A program made the position numbers and the translations under genes. Below are positions 1 through 9,607 of a stretch of 64,000 nt of DNA, piece by piece; position 1 is the stretch's first letter, and each line of letters begins with the position of its first letter. The stretch is taken from NCBI GenBank assembly GCA_019321725.1, contig CM033109.1, forward strand, positions 15,593,993-15,657,992, written 5' to 3'. Below the pieces are notes generated by a model, which was not told the DNA's origin, did not search any database, and worked only from the letters and a program-made list of their open reading frames with translations. This DNA comes from Paulownia fortunei. Lineage: Eukaryota > Streptophyta > Magnoliopsida > Lamiales > Paulowniaceae.

Positions 1-885
1 GCCGACCCCTGAATATGTACTTAATATTTATGAAATCGTTCTTATCTTTCACATTTGTTTCAAATCGCACTTTTCTTCTCTAAGCTATTTGTAGAGTACT
101 CAAAGCATCGACAAACCATCCGGTATTGTACATAATAACATTACATAAGCATGCATTACTACATAACATAAAAATAAAAAAAGAAGGTAAGAACGTATAA
201 TTTCACAAAAAAATTTAAGAAAAGGGCATTTGAAATCATGGGTTTGGATAAAAAAAATTCAAAAATTTAAATAGAAAACTAGTTATATGTTGAGAAAAGC
301 TAGAATATTGAATTATTACTATGATAATGCAAGAATGTATAACAGTATTCTCTATGTTATTAAACTATTAAGAGGATTGTGAACAATACAAACAAGCTAA
401 TTCAACATGACATCGAAGATTCTAGTTCCTTCAAACAAGCTAATTCAACTATTAAGAGGATTGTAACACATGGTAATGTTTGAGAGCCTAAGATATTTAT
501 ACCTTCATATACAAATAGTACCTAACATTGGGAAACATAAGCAAAAGTTAAAACAGATGTAAAATATACCTCCAGATAAACCATCCTTTTAATCTGCAGG
601 GAAAATATTAAGGCTTGAGGCAATATGTTAATAAGGCACTATAACATATTATAAGACAGTAAAAGATAAGATTATACACAAACTGATGAGCATATTCAGG
701 CACTAAATGCTAAACAATTAAGAGGTGACAAACATACATTTGTATATGGATTAGGTAAAACCAACACATGTAGATTGCAGATAGAATTGGAAAGAACAAA
801 TACATAACGACTGCTATTACTCCTACACAGACTCAATTTTGAAGGCTTCGACAACATTCTAAAGAAACGAGTTGAGTAGAGAAAA
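1..885. other. 3' flank of the ZIP gene, no gene seen
   Basis: AT-rich sequence downstream of the minus-strand ZIP stop codon. No open frame resembles a known protein and I see no transposon hallmark. The part nearest the gene is probably its 3' UTR. It contains, at 803-828, a near copy of the last coding codons found at 898-923 (25 of 26 bases identical), which would lie in the 3' UTR or just beyond it. Confidence 0.5.
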
Positions 886-2606
886 CTAGTCCCATATCAT
901 AACAACTGCTATTACTCCTACACCAAGGAGCACAGCAAAGAACTTGAAAAATGGTGTATCAAAGTAACATTTGGTCCGTGGCTTGAAGCCTTTTGCCATT
1001 AAATGGTTGATAGCTACATAGACGAAAACTCCACAAGCGAGTCCCATTGAGATAGCATAAGTCCAATCAGCCCTACTGCCTTGAGTCGTGGCATCAAGAG
1101 CAATTCCTATTCCAACCCCGACAGGGCTTGAAATAGCAAAGGCAAAGGAGTAAGCCAGTGTTGCTAAAAATGGCCTCTTAGGTATCATCCTTAGAAGTGC
1201 AATGCCCATTGCAATGGCTGCAAATATCTTGTGAAGTGAAATTGTCCACAGATTTCTCCATGCATCTGCTTTGGTATCTAGCAAAAGAAAAGAATGGGAT
1301 CCCTCAAATGCTTAATTTGTGAAGTCTGAGTAAAGTATTACCGTCAATTGGCACTTAAGATGATATACAATGATGAATAAACAAATCATATCAACTCATA
1401 CAAATGCGAAAAGTGTAGAAAAACATTCTAGATGATTAGTTTATAAATTTCCTACCATGTTAGTTGATGCAAAATGTTCCATTATTTTGTCATTAGATCA
1501 CCTAGCTAGCTAGAAAAAGTACCTCATATTTGAACAATTCCTTATAATGTCTCACTATTAGATGACCACAATTCTGTTTCTTTTGTGAGCATAGTGGCAT
1601 GAACTCCCACATATAGTATTTGTCTTCGACTCTTTTGATATAATGATACTATGACAACTTTCGCGGAACCAATTTTGGTTTAAATGATTGAAATTCACCA
1701 TGTTTTGAGCCGTGCAGTTTTCTCAATTCAAGTTTAGAAACATGCAGCCCGTTGCGAGTTCACTAAACTACTAATTAGGCGCAATGGAAACATGACCGAA
1801 TTCGAATACAGAGGACAAAACAATATATTGACAAAATACTGCAGTTTTCTCAACTGCATCAGAAAAGTACTGATCATATTCAAGAGAGGACTTATCATGT
1901 AAATTTGTTGGTTGTATCTGCTTTAATGTATCTCATAACATCAACCTAACAAGTTACTGTAATGCACTGTCAGTATTTCATGCTCTTAAAGATTTGAAAA
2001 ACATAGTTATTCTCTATACATAAGAAGCTTACCTGCTACTCCAACAGCAATGCCCTCGAAAATCGAGTGGAAGCACAATGCCAGTATGAGAAGTATGGTG
2101 TCACCAACTGAAGTAGTGCTCACAAGAATCGGGTTCAGCTCCGCCTCTTTGCCATCTTCCACGTCCACTCTAGCCTCCCTTTGGCCTTCCCTCATAACAT
2201 ATGCGATTACACAGTCACCCAACATAGTGAGAAGATAACCTGATGATGCCAACATGAAGGGAAAAGGATAACCTGTCGTCGTAAGATCGCCGAATGTAGA
2301 GGTCGAATCACTCAAGAAATGCATAAGAGCTGTTCCTAAGAACACCCCACCAGCAAACTGAGTGCCCAACAGAAGAAAACTCTCATTCCATCTGTAGAAA
2401 TATGGTGAAACTCCGCCGGCAAATGTGCTCACGAACATGATTATCAGACACCAAACTTTTACCAAAACCAGCCCTTTTGAGTGCAAATTCCCGGTGTCGG
2501 TGGCAGGCGCATCACCCTCATCGCCGCCTCCATGACTTCTGATCTCGGAAAACTGCAGTAGTAAACCGAGAAGTATGATCAAGAGAGTTGACTTGACAGA
2601 AGTCAT
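886..2606 (-). CDS. ZIP2: ZIP-family zinc/metal transporter, ZIP2/ZIP11-like, two exons
   Basis: Predicted divalent-metal (Zn/Fe-type) importer of a cell membrane. Exon 1 is 2606-2033 and exon 2 is 1277-886, joined across a GT-AG intron; the splice restores the run [12 protein letters not shown], and the product is 321 residues. Seen: a signal-like N-terminus (about 1-24), then eight hydrophobic segments near 47-68, 78-99, 113-137, 166-191, 201-222, 227-249, 262-283 and 300-319. ZIP metal-site residues are present: H96 in segment 2, HSIFEG (H180, E184) in segment 4 and H207-K208 in segment 5. The C-terminus VVMIWD is typical of plant ZIP2. The loop between segments 3 and 4 (about 138-165) is short and has no histidine, unlike the His-rich loop of IRT1/ZIP1 relatives. 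Arabidopsis ZIP2 is about 350 residues, so the length fits. No frameshift or internal stop is seen. The substrate is inferred from the family. Confidence 0.93.
1278..2032 (-). other. Intron of the ZIP gene
   Basis: 755 bp on the minus strand. The donor is CAG|GTAAGC with GT at 2032-2031 and the acceptor is TTTTGCTAG with AG at 1279-1278. Joining the flanks keeps the reading frame (phase 1) and rebuilds conserved ZIP residues. No inserted element was recognised inside it. Confidence 0.88.
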
Positions 2607-2674
2607 GGAAACTATTTAGTTGGAAATACTCCTGTTGGCTTGAATTAGATATGTTGGTTAATGTGTACCAGAAA

Positions 2675-2682
2675 TTTATATA
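2675..2682 (-). promoter_or_regulatory. Probable TATA box of the ZIP gene
   Basis: Read on the minus strand the sequence is CTCCTATATAAATTTC. TATATAAA lies 69-76 bp upstream of the ATG at 2606, which would give a 5' UTR of roughly 40 nt. I looked upstream for the palindromic zinc-deficiency element bound by bZIP19/23 (core TGTCGACA) and did not see it in the next kilobase. Confidence 0.55.
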
Positions 2683-3585
2683 GGAGCCGATATGTACCAG
2701 AATTAATTATGTTTGCATAGTGTATTTTTTTGCAGTACAGATTTGACTTTTACAAGGTTGTACTACACATAAAGAACAATGCGGTACTGTAATAATAGAC
2801 GGCTGGTTGGCTGACTGGCCGATTAATTAGCTGTTCTTATGAAATCTCTTCTGAGAATGTATATGAAATTATAATACAGCAGTGTGGTGACCATGGAGCC
2901 AACATCAAGAAATTCATTTAAAAATGAAACCGGCAATTAGAATATTTGTTTCTTTGGTAATTTGACAACTAGAAATGTTGTAATCACGATATGCTCTACA
3001 AATACTACCACCTGCTATATAGTTCTCTATGGGGCATTAATTAACTCATAATATCTGCATTTTGACCATTTCCCTTTAAATTCCCTGACAAAGTACGAAT
3101 AATGATCGAGGCAATGACGTGAAACGTAGGTAAATTCTTGTGAAAAAAGAATTCCTGGTGAGCAACTTCTCCGGTTACAAATTGCAGTATCATGTCCTTT
3201 TCCTTATCCAATTTGATGCAGTTGATACTTGATGACTTAAATGGCTCCAGGCCATCAGAATGGAATGTGTTTTTGCTGCTAAACAACTCGAGAGAGAGCA
3301 TGACACAAGCACTAACAACATGTGAAATTTAAGACTACAAGTTTATAGTTTATGTTGTGCTTCTCTGTTTCTTTTTCTTTCCTTAATCAGGGGTTAAATA
3401 GGGGAAGTTGCCCCTGCCTGCACATACCTATGACAGAACTAGCAGTAATCTTTGATAGGCTTCAGGGATGTTTATGTAATCCTTGTTTCCCAGTAAAAGA
3501 AAAGACAAATGAAAGAAGAAGAAGAGAAAGAGACATTAAAGAAAAGAGTTCGACATTCTTCGAAACTTAAGTTTTTTACCCCTTT
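2683..3585. other. Upstream region of the ZIP gene, no gene recognised
   Basis: About 0.9 kb between the ZIP promoter and the receptor-kinase remnant. It contains a minus-strand 86-codon open frame (3301-3041) that resembles no family I know and has no splice context, so I do not call it a gene. The missing C-lobe of the adjacent kinase pseudogene is not visible here. Confidence 0.4.
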
Positions 3586-4878
3586 TTACCAACTTGAATA
3601 AGTCTCATTTGGAGTCGTCACCTTTCCAAAATCAGATATTTTGGGATTGAAGTTTTCATCCAATAGTATACATTTTGAACTTATCCCACGATGAACAAAT
3701 CTGTTTTGATGGAGCCATGCTATGCCCTTTGCTATTCCGACTGCAATCCTACCCTGACAGACCATTCCATAATCGTGGAGACTTCCATTTGGCATGAATT
3801 TGTAGACTATAAATCTGTCATTCAATTCATGGCAAAAGCCTACCAGTGGCACCAAATTTCTCCGTCTCAATCTGCCTAGTATCATAATTTCCGACAGGAA
3901 TTCTTGCTCAATATGAGGGGCAGCGCAGAGCCTCTTAATTGCCAGGCACCAACCATTTGAGAGCATTGCCTTGTATGTTGTTCCCATTTCTCCAACTGCA
4001 ATGACATTGTTCTCACTGAAGTTGTCAGTTCCTTTGCTGAGTTCAAGAAAACTCATTCTAGTGACAAAATTTCTCCAGCATTGATATCTGTGGACATATT
4101 AGAATTATATCAGTACAAGAATGATAAAAGATATAAGAATCCTAATAAATAAAACAAATTTGCGTTACCTTAGTATTGTCCATTCTCTTGCTCGAACGAA
4201 GTGATTGAAGTCTTGGAGATAGTCTCTTCATGAATTTGATCATAAACTTTCCGACAGGCGTAAACAATCCAACAACAAAAGACAGAGTAAAAAAGACTGC
4301 CCAACCAGCAAAGAATCCTCCTATAAATAGAACTTTGGGACCTGATTTACAAGGGTCTAAAGAATAACCACAAAGCCCTGTATTATTTGCATAGCTTTCA
4401 GGAGGAAACAATTTATTGGGAAATATGGGCACAGGGCCTGACAGAAGATTATTAGCAACCGTAAAAGATTTCAAACGAATGAGAAAGGTCAGCAGTGCAG
4501 GAATTTGGCCTGTGAGAAGCTTGTTATTGAGTTTCAAAACATTGAGATACGAAAAATTTGCGATGCCGGAAGGAATTTCACCATAAAATGAGTTGGAGGA
4601 AAGATCAAGCGCGGTGACAAATTGGATCAATCTTGATATGTCTGAAGGGATGGATCCATAAAGATCATTATTCGAAAGGTCCAAACCAGTTAAAGCCGTA
4701 CAGTTGGCTATGCCCTTGGGAAATTCACCCCTAAGCCCATGTCACTGAGTCTGATGTTCAGGATCAAGTCCCCATGGGAACTGGTGCCCCAGCATTCAAC
4801 CCCTTTAAATGAATAGACAAAATCATCCATCTTTCCAAATTATTGAATTTCCATGTGGATAGCATTTTGAGGGGATTT
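3586..4878 (-). pseudogene. BIR1-like LRR receptor-like (pseudo)kinase remnant, broken at both ends
   Basis: Reads as the C-terminal two thirds of a BAK1-interacting-receptor-kinase (BIR1/At5g48380-type) gene. In order on the minus strand: the end of the N-terminal LRR cap with an ECWG motif (near 4800), LRRs (LDLSNNDLYGSIPS; LDLSSNSFYGEIPSGIANF), the juxtamembrane LLSGPVP and NNTGLCG motifs, one membrane segment (about 4310-4250), an 81-bp GT-AG intron (4168-4088), and kinase subdomains with a degraded glycine loop (VGEMGTTYKA), AIKRL, HRGISSKCILLD in place of HRD, and SDFG. The HRxISSKCILLD form is typical of BIR kinases. Breaks: a shift between the WKFNN and MDDFVYSF blocks (~4835), a 1-base shift in the first LRR (~4730), a 1-base insertion after the SMLEK motif (~4070), loss of residues between SLHD and RIAVGIAKG, and a stop soon after DFG so that most of the C-lobe is missing. 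The 5' end is cut by a gypsy LTR at 4879. Confidence 0.88.
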
Positions 4879-5582
4879 TGTAATGACTCCCGATATGATA
4901 TAGGTTGGGATGAATTTGCGTAGCTGACGTGGTATAAGTCGGGATGGACTTGCGTAACTCGGATCATAGATAAGAAGCGATGTGGTATAGGTTAGGTCGG
5001 AGTTGAAGCAACTCGGATATGGGGAATAAGTTAATGTGAAGTAGGTCAGGTTGGGATGAAAAGTTTAAAGTATGGATTGACAGAAAACTCTCATTTATGG
5101 TGTGGAAGCTAGGTGAACAGATGTATTAGCTCAGCACACGGGCCCTGAAAGTGGCATGACTTGTTAAACATTTTGTATCTAGCATTGGGAACCTTACCGA
5201 CCTCAAGGTCGGGCAAGTTCACGTGGAAAGGATGAAACAGTTATGGTTAGAAATGGACAAAAAATCTTTTTAGGGTAAATCAGAAAATGTGGATACGTGT
5301 ACAGTAATCTGTTACAATAAAATGAGGTTTGAAATCTCTCTTTTACCCTTGTTTAGCATCTACAAATAAGGGAATGCATGACATATCACAGGTTAAACTG
5401 TTTATATTTGAAATACATATATATCTGTATGTTTTTCATCTTCGCCAAGAGAATAGCCACTGACTTGAGTGTCGAAGTTCTTACATCGGGTCACGCCAGT
5501 GTCTTGTGCAGGTGATCCAGCCGAGGAAGGAGAGCAAAAGCAGTAGATTGGTACTTGGGGTGCACTTTCTCCAATTGGTGCA
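4879..5582 (+). repeat. 5' LTR of a Tat-type Ty3/gypsy element
   Basis: Begins TGTAATGACTCCC immediately where BIR-like coding sequence stops and ends near a CA about 8 bp before a primer-binding site. Both limits are inferred from sequence hallmarks, because no second LTR copy is visible for comparison. The base run GATTT (4874-4878) is the candidate target-site duplication, but its partner is not in the window. Confidence 0.65.
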
Positions 5583-5590
5583 TAATAAGT

Positions 5591-5608
5591 TGGCGCCGTC
5601 TGTGGGAA
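5591..5608 (+). other. Primer-binding site of the Tat-type element
   Basis: TGGCGCCGTCTGTGGGAA directly downstream of the LTR. This is a primer-binding motif common in plant Tat-group gypsy elements. It fixes the element's orientation as plus. Confidence 0.8.
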
Positions 5609-5805
5609 CATTTGTGAGTTAAGGCGTGAGAAATGGCAAGAAAAGGAATTCTGGGTGAAAGAACATTCGATGAAGCTCCACCACCAATTATCCGGCGCAG
5701 TCATGGTCCAGAAGTCTAGGACTGGGGGAGAATGATAGCCTACCCCCAGTAACACCCGGAGTTCCATCGCTCTTAACCATACAAGCACCCTGTGTAAATT
5801 TAGTT

Positions 5806-7035
5806 TTGAAATTTGGAGTAGGAAATGCTGGCCAGCTTACCATGGAGCAGTTGGCAAGTCTGATCACAACTGCAGTAGATGTAGCATTGACAAGAAGGGA
5901 GCTTAATCCACCACCACCACCAGAGGTACCGAAAAAGCCACTCCACCCTGAGAGGCAGGAAGAAAGTCATACAAGCGAATGCCGGAGTAAAATACTAATG
6001 AAAGAGACAGATGTGTCGGAGAAGCTGGAGGATTTTCATAATGAGTTGAAAAAGATGAAGATGAAAATGGCGGGAAGGAATATGGTAATCAAGAGAGGAA
6101 TTCTGTTTGCTAAGGAAGTAATGATGGACGACCTATAAGCCAACTTCAGGTCATTAAATTATGAGTATGATGGTACTACTGACCCATGGGATTATCTGTG
6201 CAGATTTGAAAACTCAGCTCTCTTGCACAGATATTCCGATAGGGTTAAGTATAGGGTATTCCTGACTACCCTGTCGAAATCAGCCCAACAATGGTTCAAC
6301 TAGTTACCCCCCAGTTTAATCAACTCTTTTGTTGAGTTTAGTTTTGCCTTTTTACATCAATTTGCAAGTTCTCAAAAACACCAAAAAATGTCGCTAACTT
6401 TGTTTAGTATAAAGCAAAAGGATAATGAGGTCCTGCGAAGCTACATAAAAAGATTTACAGCTGCTGCTTTAGAAGTACCTTCAACTACCCAAGAGGTACT
6501 TTCTAATGCCCTGGCCCATGGTTTGCAAGATGGGGAATTTTTTAGGTCGTTGGCTAAGAAATCAACCAAAAGTTTTGATGACCTGCTAGCACGGGCTGAA
6601 AAATATATCAACATAGAAGAAGCTCAGCGGATGAAAAGAGAAGAAGGAGGAGACAGAAAAAGAGATAGAAGAGAGTTCGGTAAAGAAGTAGGGGGGTTTG
6701 TTAGAAAATTAAAACAGGATGAGCGACCTCTTTTGCCTGCACCTGTGGAACCTAGGCAATACAGTCCCCTGGTGGCCCCAAGGGCGCACATCTTGATGGC
6801 TATTGCTAAACATAAGGGGTTAAAATGGCCGTATAATAACTCGTCAACTCAAACCAAGCCCAAGTCTAATCTATTTTGCATTTTTCACAATGAGTATGGC
6901 CATATAATAGATGAATGTCGGCATCTAAAAGATGAGATAGAAAATATGATAAGAAATGGATGGTTGGATGATTGGGTAAGGGAGGAGGAGGATAAGGAAA
7001 TGATCGAACGGAAAAAGCTCGACCGACCTGGATAG
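5806..7035 (+). pseudogene. Tat-type gypsy gag, two nonsense mutations
   Basis: A single reading frame of 410 codons interrupted only by TAA at 6136 and TAG at 6301. Seen in order: a proline-rich start with PPPPPEVPKKP, the gag core YDGTTDPWDYLCRFEN, then AQQWFN before the second stop and the downstream block RSYIKRFTAAALEVP, a charged stretch, and a CxxHxxYGHxxxECRHL zinc-binding-like motif followed by EIENMIRNGWL, typical of Tat-lineage gag. Both stops are explained by C-to-T changes (CAA to TAA, CAG to TAG). A shorter open stretch from about 5632 (MARKGILGERTF) may be the original N-terminus. It is out of use as a protein. Confidence 0.85.
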
Positions 7036-7247
7036 AAAAGGATACTAAAGAGGGAAGAGCTGTAGCTGCCCCTAGAGAAAACCATCCCCAGGCTCCAATG
7101 GGTTTCATCCAAATGATAGTAGGGGGTCCTATAGATGGGGACTCTAACTGAGCTAGGAAAGCATATGCCCGTCCTACTCCAGAAATTATAGAAGGAGAGG
7201 TCCATAAAATTAACGAAGGTCCAAAGATTTAATTTGGGCCCCATGAT

Positions 7248-7730
7248 GTGAGAGGATTGCAGGCACCACATAATAATGCACTAGTCGTCACTACGACCAT
7301 GGCTAACTTTGACGTGGCCAGAGTAATGGTTGACACATGTAGCTCAGTTGATGTCTTATTCTATGAAGCATATAAGAAGATGAATCTGGATATAGCATTA
7401 CAGCAAGTGGAGACAACCTTGTTTGGTTTTGGCGGGGGAGTGGTAGATCCCATGGGTCAAGTTATCTTACCAGTATCCTTAGGTACTGAGCCCATGCGTA
7501 AGACTATGATGGTTAAATTTTTGGTGGTTGACTCTTTTTATGCATATAACATTATATTGGGAAGACCTTAACTCAATACCTTCCAAGCGGTGGTGTCCAC
7601 CTTTCACATGAAATTGAAGTTCCCTATGGATGAAAGGATAAGAGAAGTAGAAGGGGATCAGTGCTCGGCTAGGAGATGTGATGTGGAAGCTGTTAGGAAA
7701 GTTGAGCAGAAAAAATCTAAAAGAGAATAA
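7248..7730 (+). pseudogene. Tat-type gypsy aspartic protease region
   Basis: The frame contains VMVDTCSSVDVLFYEAYKKM, matching the protease active-site block that normally reads D-T/S-G-S; the glycine is Cys here. Downstream come a flap-like FGGGVVDPMGQ and the conserved NIILGRP, after which TAA (7569) replaces the usual Trp codon. Family-like sequence (VVSTFHMKLKFPMDE) continues in frame to about 7730. It lies between gag and RT as expected for Ty3/gypsy. Confidence 0.8.
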
Positions 7731-7759
7731 AATGCAAAAGAGGAGCCCCCGCTATTATG

Positions 7760-9376
7760 AAAAGAAATGGGGCAGAAAGGCCTTTAGTTGAACAAGAGCA
7801 TGTACTGCCAAACAAGGAATTGGTCAATATAGAACTAGTGCCAGGGGATGTAATCAAAACTACTAGGATGGGCACACAGATGAGTCTAGAATCGGTAGAC
7901 AGGATGACTCAGTTCTTATGAAATAATATCGATATCTTTGCATGGACTGTGCGTGACCTAGGAGGAATTGATCCAGGTATGGTAGTACATCATCTCAATG
8001 TTGACCCAGCATACAAACCTGTTAAACAGAAGAAGAGACATTTTGGGTCTGAAAAGGATAAGGTTATCCAAAAGGAGGTAGAGAAATTGCTGGAGGGTGG
8101 ACATATAAGAGAGATCCAATTCCCAGAATGGTTGTCAAACATTGTCTTGGTCCCAAAAACAGAAGGAAAGTGGAGAATGTGCATTGATTTTTGAGATTTA
8201 AATAAAGCTTGTCCTAAAGATCATTACCCGTTGCCATGAATAGACTAGTTGGTTGACTCTACCTCAGGGTGTGAGCTGTTAAGTATGATGGATGCTTCAC
8301 AGGGGTACCACCAGATCAAGTTGCACCTGAAGATCATAAGAAAGTAAGCTTTTGGATTAAAAAATGTAGGGGCTACATATCAGAGGTTGGTAGATAGAAT
8401 GTTCAAAGAACAGCTCGGGCGGAACATAGAGGTATATATGGATGATATGCTGATAAAAAGTACAAAGGCTGAAACTCATGTTGCTGACTTAGCAGAAGCT
8501 TTTGGAGTCCTTAAGAGGTATGGTATGAAACTTAATCCTTCTAAATATGCTTATGGGGTTAGGTCAGGTAAATTTTTGGGCTATATGGTAATCGAGAGAG
8601 GTATGGAGGTGAACCCCGAGAAAGTAATTGTAGTGCAAAATATGGCTCCTTCAAATAGTATTAACAAGGTTCAATAGCTCATTGGTAGGATAGAAGCTTT
8701 AAGCCGGTTCATATCCAGATCGGTAGAAAGAAGTTTGCCTAAGGAAGGCTAAAAAGTTTCAATATACTGAGCAGTGTCAGAGGGATTTTGATGAATTAAA
8801 AAACTTCTTAGCTACGCTACCCCTATTGGCCAAACCCGTACAAGGTGAAATACTGTATGTATATCTATCAATAGGAAAATCAACCGTTAGCTCAGTGTTG
8901 TTAAGAAAGGAAAGAGCTCAGCAAAAACCCATTTACTATGAAACACTCTTTAAAATTCTGAGGAAGGCTAACAGTTTGAATAAACTGAGCAGTGTCAGAT
9001 GGATTTTGATGAATTAAAAAACTTTTTAGCTACGCTACCCTGTTGACCAACCCGTACAAGGTGAAACATTGTGTATATATCTATCAATAGGAGAATCAAT
9101 CGTTAGCTTAGTGCTGTTAAGAAAGGAAGGAGCTCAGCAGAAACCCATTTACTATGTAAGCAAATTGTTGAGAGGGGCGAAGACTAAATACCTAGAAATA
9201 GAAAAAAGAGGATTAGCCCTAGTAACGACTGCCAGGCGACTTCGACCATACTTCTTATCACATAAGATAGTGGTTCGAACTAACCTACCATTGGGGCAAG
9301 TACTAAGTAAATTGAAAACTTCAGGTTGGATGGTTAAATGGGCAGTAGTGATGAGCGAATATGACATAGAGTACTA
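7760..9376 (+). pseudogene. Tat-type gypsy reverse transcriptase and RNase H, broken
   Basis: Seen: the N-terminal RT block DIFAWTVRDLGGIDPG, then VQKEVEKLL-like and KTEGKWRMCIDF, the DASQGYHQIKL block, and the catalytic EVYMDDMLIKS (about 8430). The RNase H start QKPIYYVSKLLRGAKTKY is near 9140 and the tail KWAVVMSEYDIEY ends at 9376. Several in-frame stops occur (near 7919, 8192, 8237, 8249 and 8344), mostly TGA or TAG where Arg or Gln is expected. Part of the RNase H region is duplicated (see 8740-9160). The integrase and 3' LTR are not present before the gap. Confidence 0.85.
8740..9160 (+). repeat. ~218-bp tandem duplication inside the RNase H region
   Basis: GAGCAGTGTCAG occurs at 8769 and again at 8987, and the flanking ~200 bp matches in both copies (ACTGAGCAGTGTCAG, GAATTAAAAAACTT, CTATCAATAGGA, CCCATTTACTATG). 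The copies differ at many positions, so the duplication is old. The first copy diverges after TTTACTATG and the second continues into normal RNase H sequence. Confidence 0.85.
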
Positions 9377-9421
9377 GCTAAGAGTGGTTATCAAGGCATA
9401 GGCCTTGGTAGATTTTCTACA

Positions 9422-9521
9422 NNNNNNNNNNNNNNNNNNNNNNNNNNNNNNNNNNNNNNNNNNNNNNNNNNNNNNNNNNNNNNNNNNNNNNNNNNNNNNN
9501 NNNNNNNNNNNNNNNNNNNNN
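9422..9521. other. Assembly gap (100 N)
   Basis: Exactly 100 undetermined bases, the usual placeholder for a gap of unknown length. Left of it is gypsy RNase H; right of it is the tail of a copia element, so the two sides come from different transposons. Confidence 0.98.
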
Positions 9522-9607
9522 AGAAGGCTCATAAATCTAGCTTTTAGACATCTTGAGAGGATAGATCTTAGATATATGGGCAATTAGCTCTAGGGTAAGT
9601 ACGAGAT
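9522..9607 (+). pseudogene. Last bases of a Ty1/copia polyprotein plus polypurine tract
   Basis: Aligns by eye with the copia tail at 34860-34927: CTTGAGAGGATAGATC, then ATATGGGCAATTAG and AAGTACGAGAT just before the LTR. It encodes the RYMGN end of the RNase H region. Only the tail is present because the gap removes the rest. Confidence 0.7.

Noticed and set aside
3041..3301. 86-codon minus-strand open frame upstream of the ZIP gene
   Set aside because: No recognisable family, no splice or promoter context, and it does not continue the missing kinase C-lobe.
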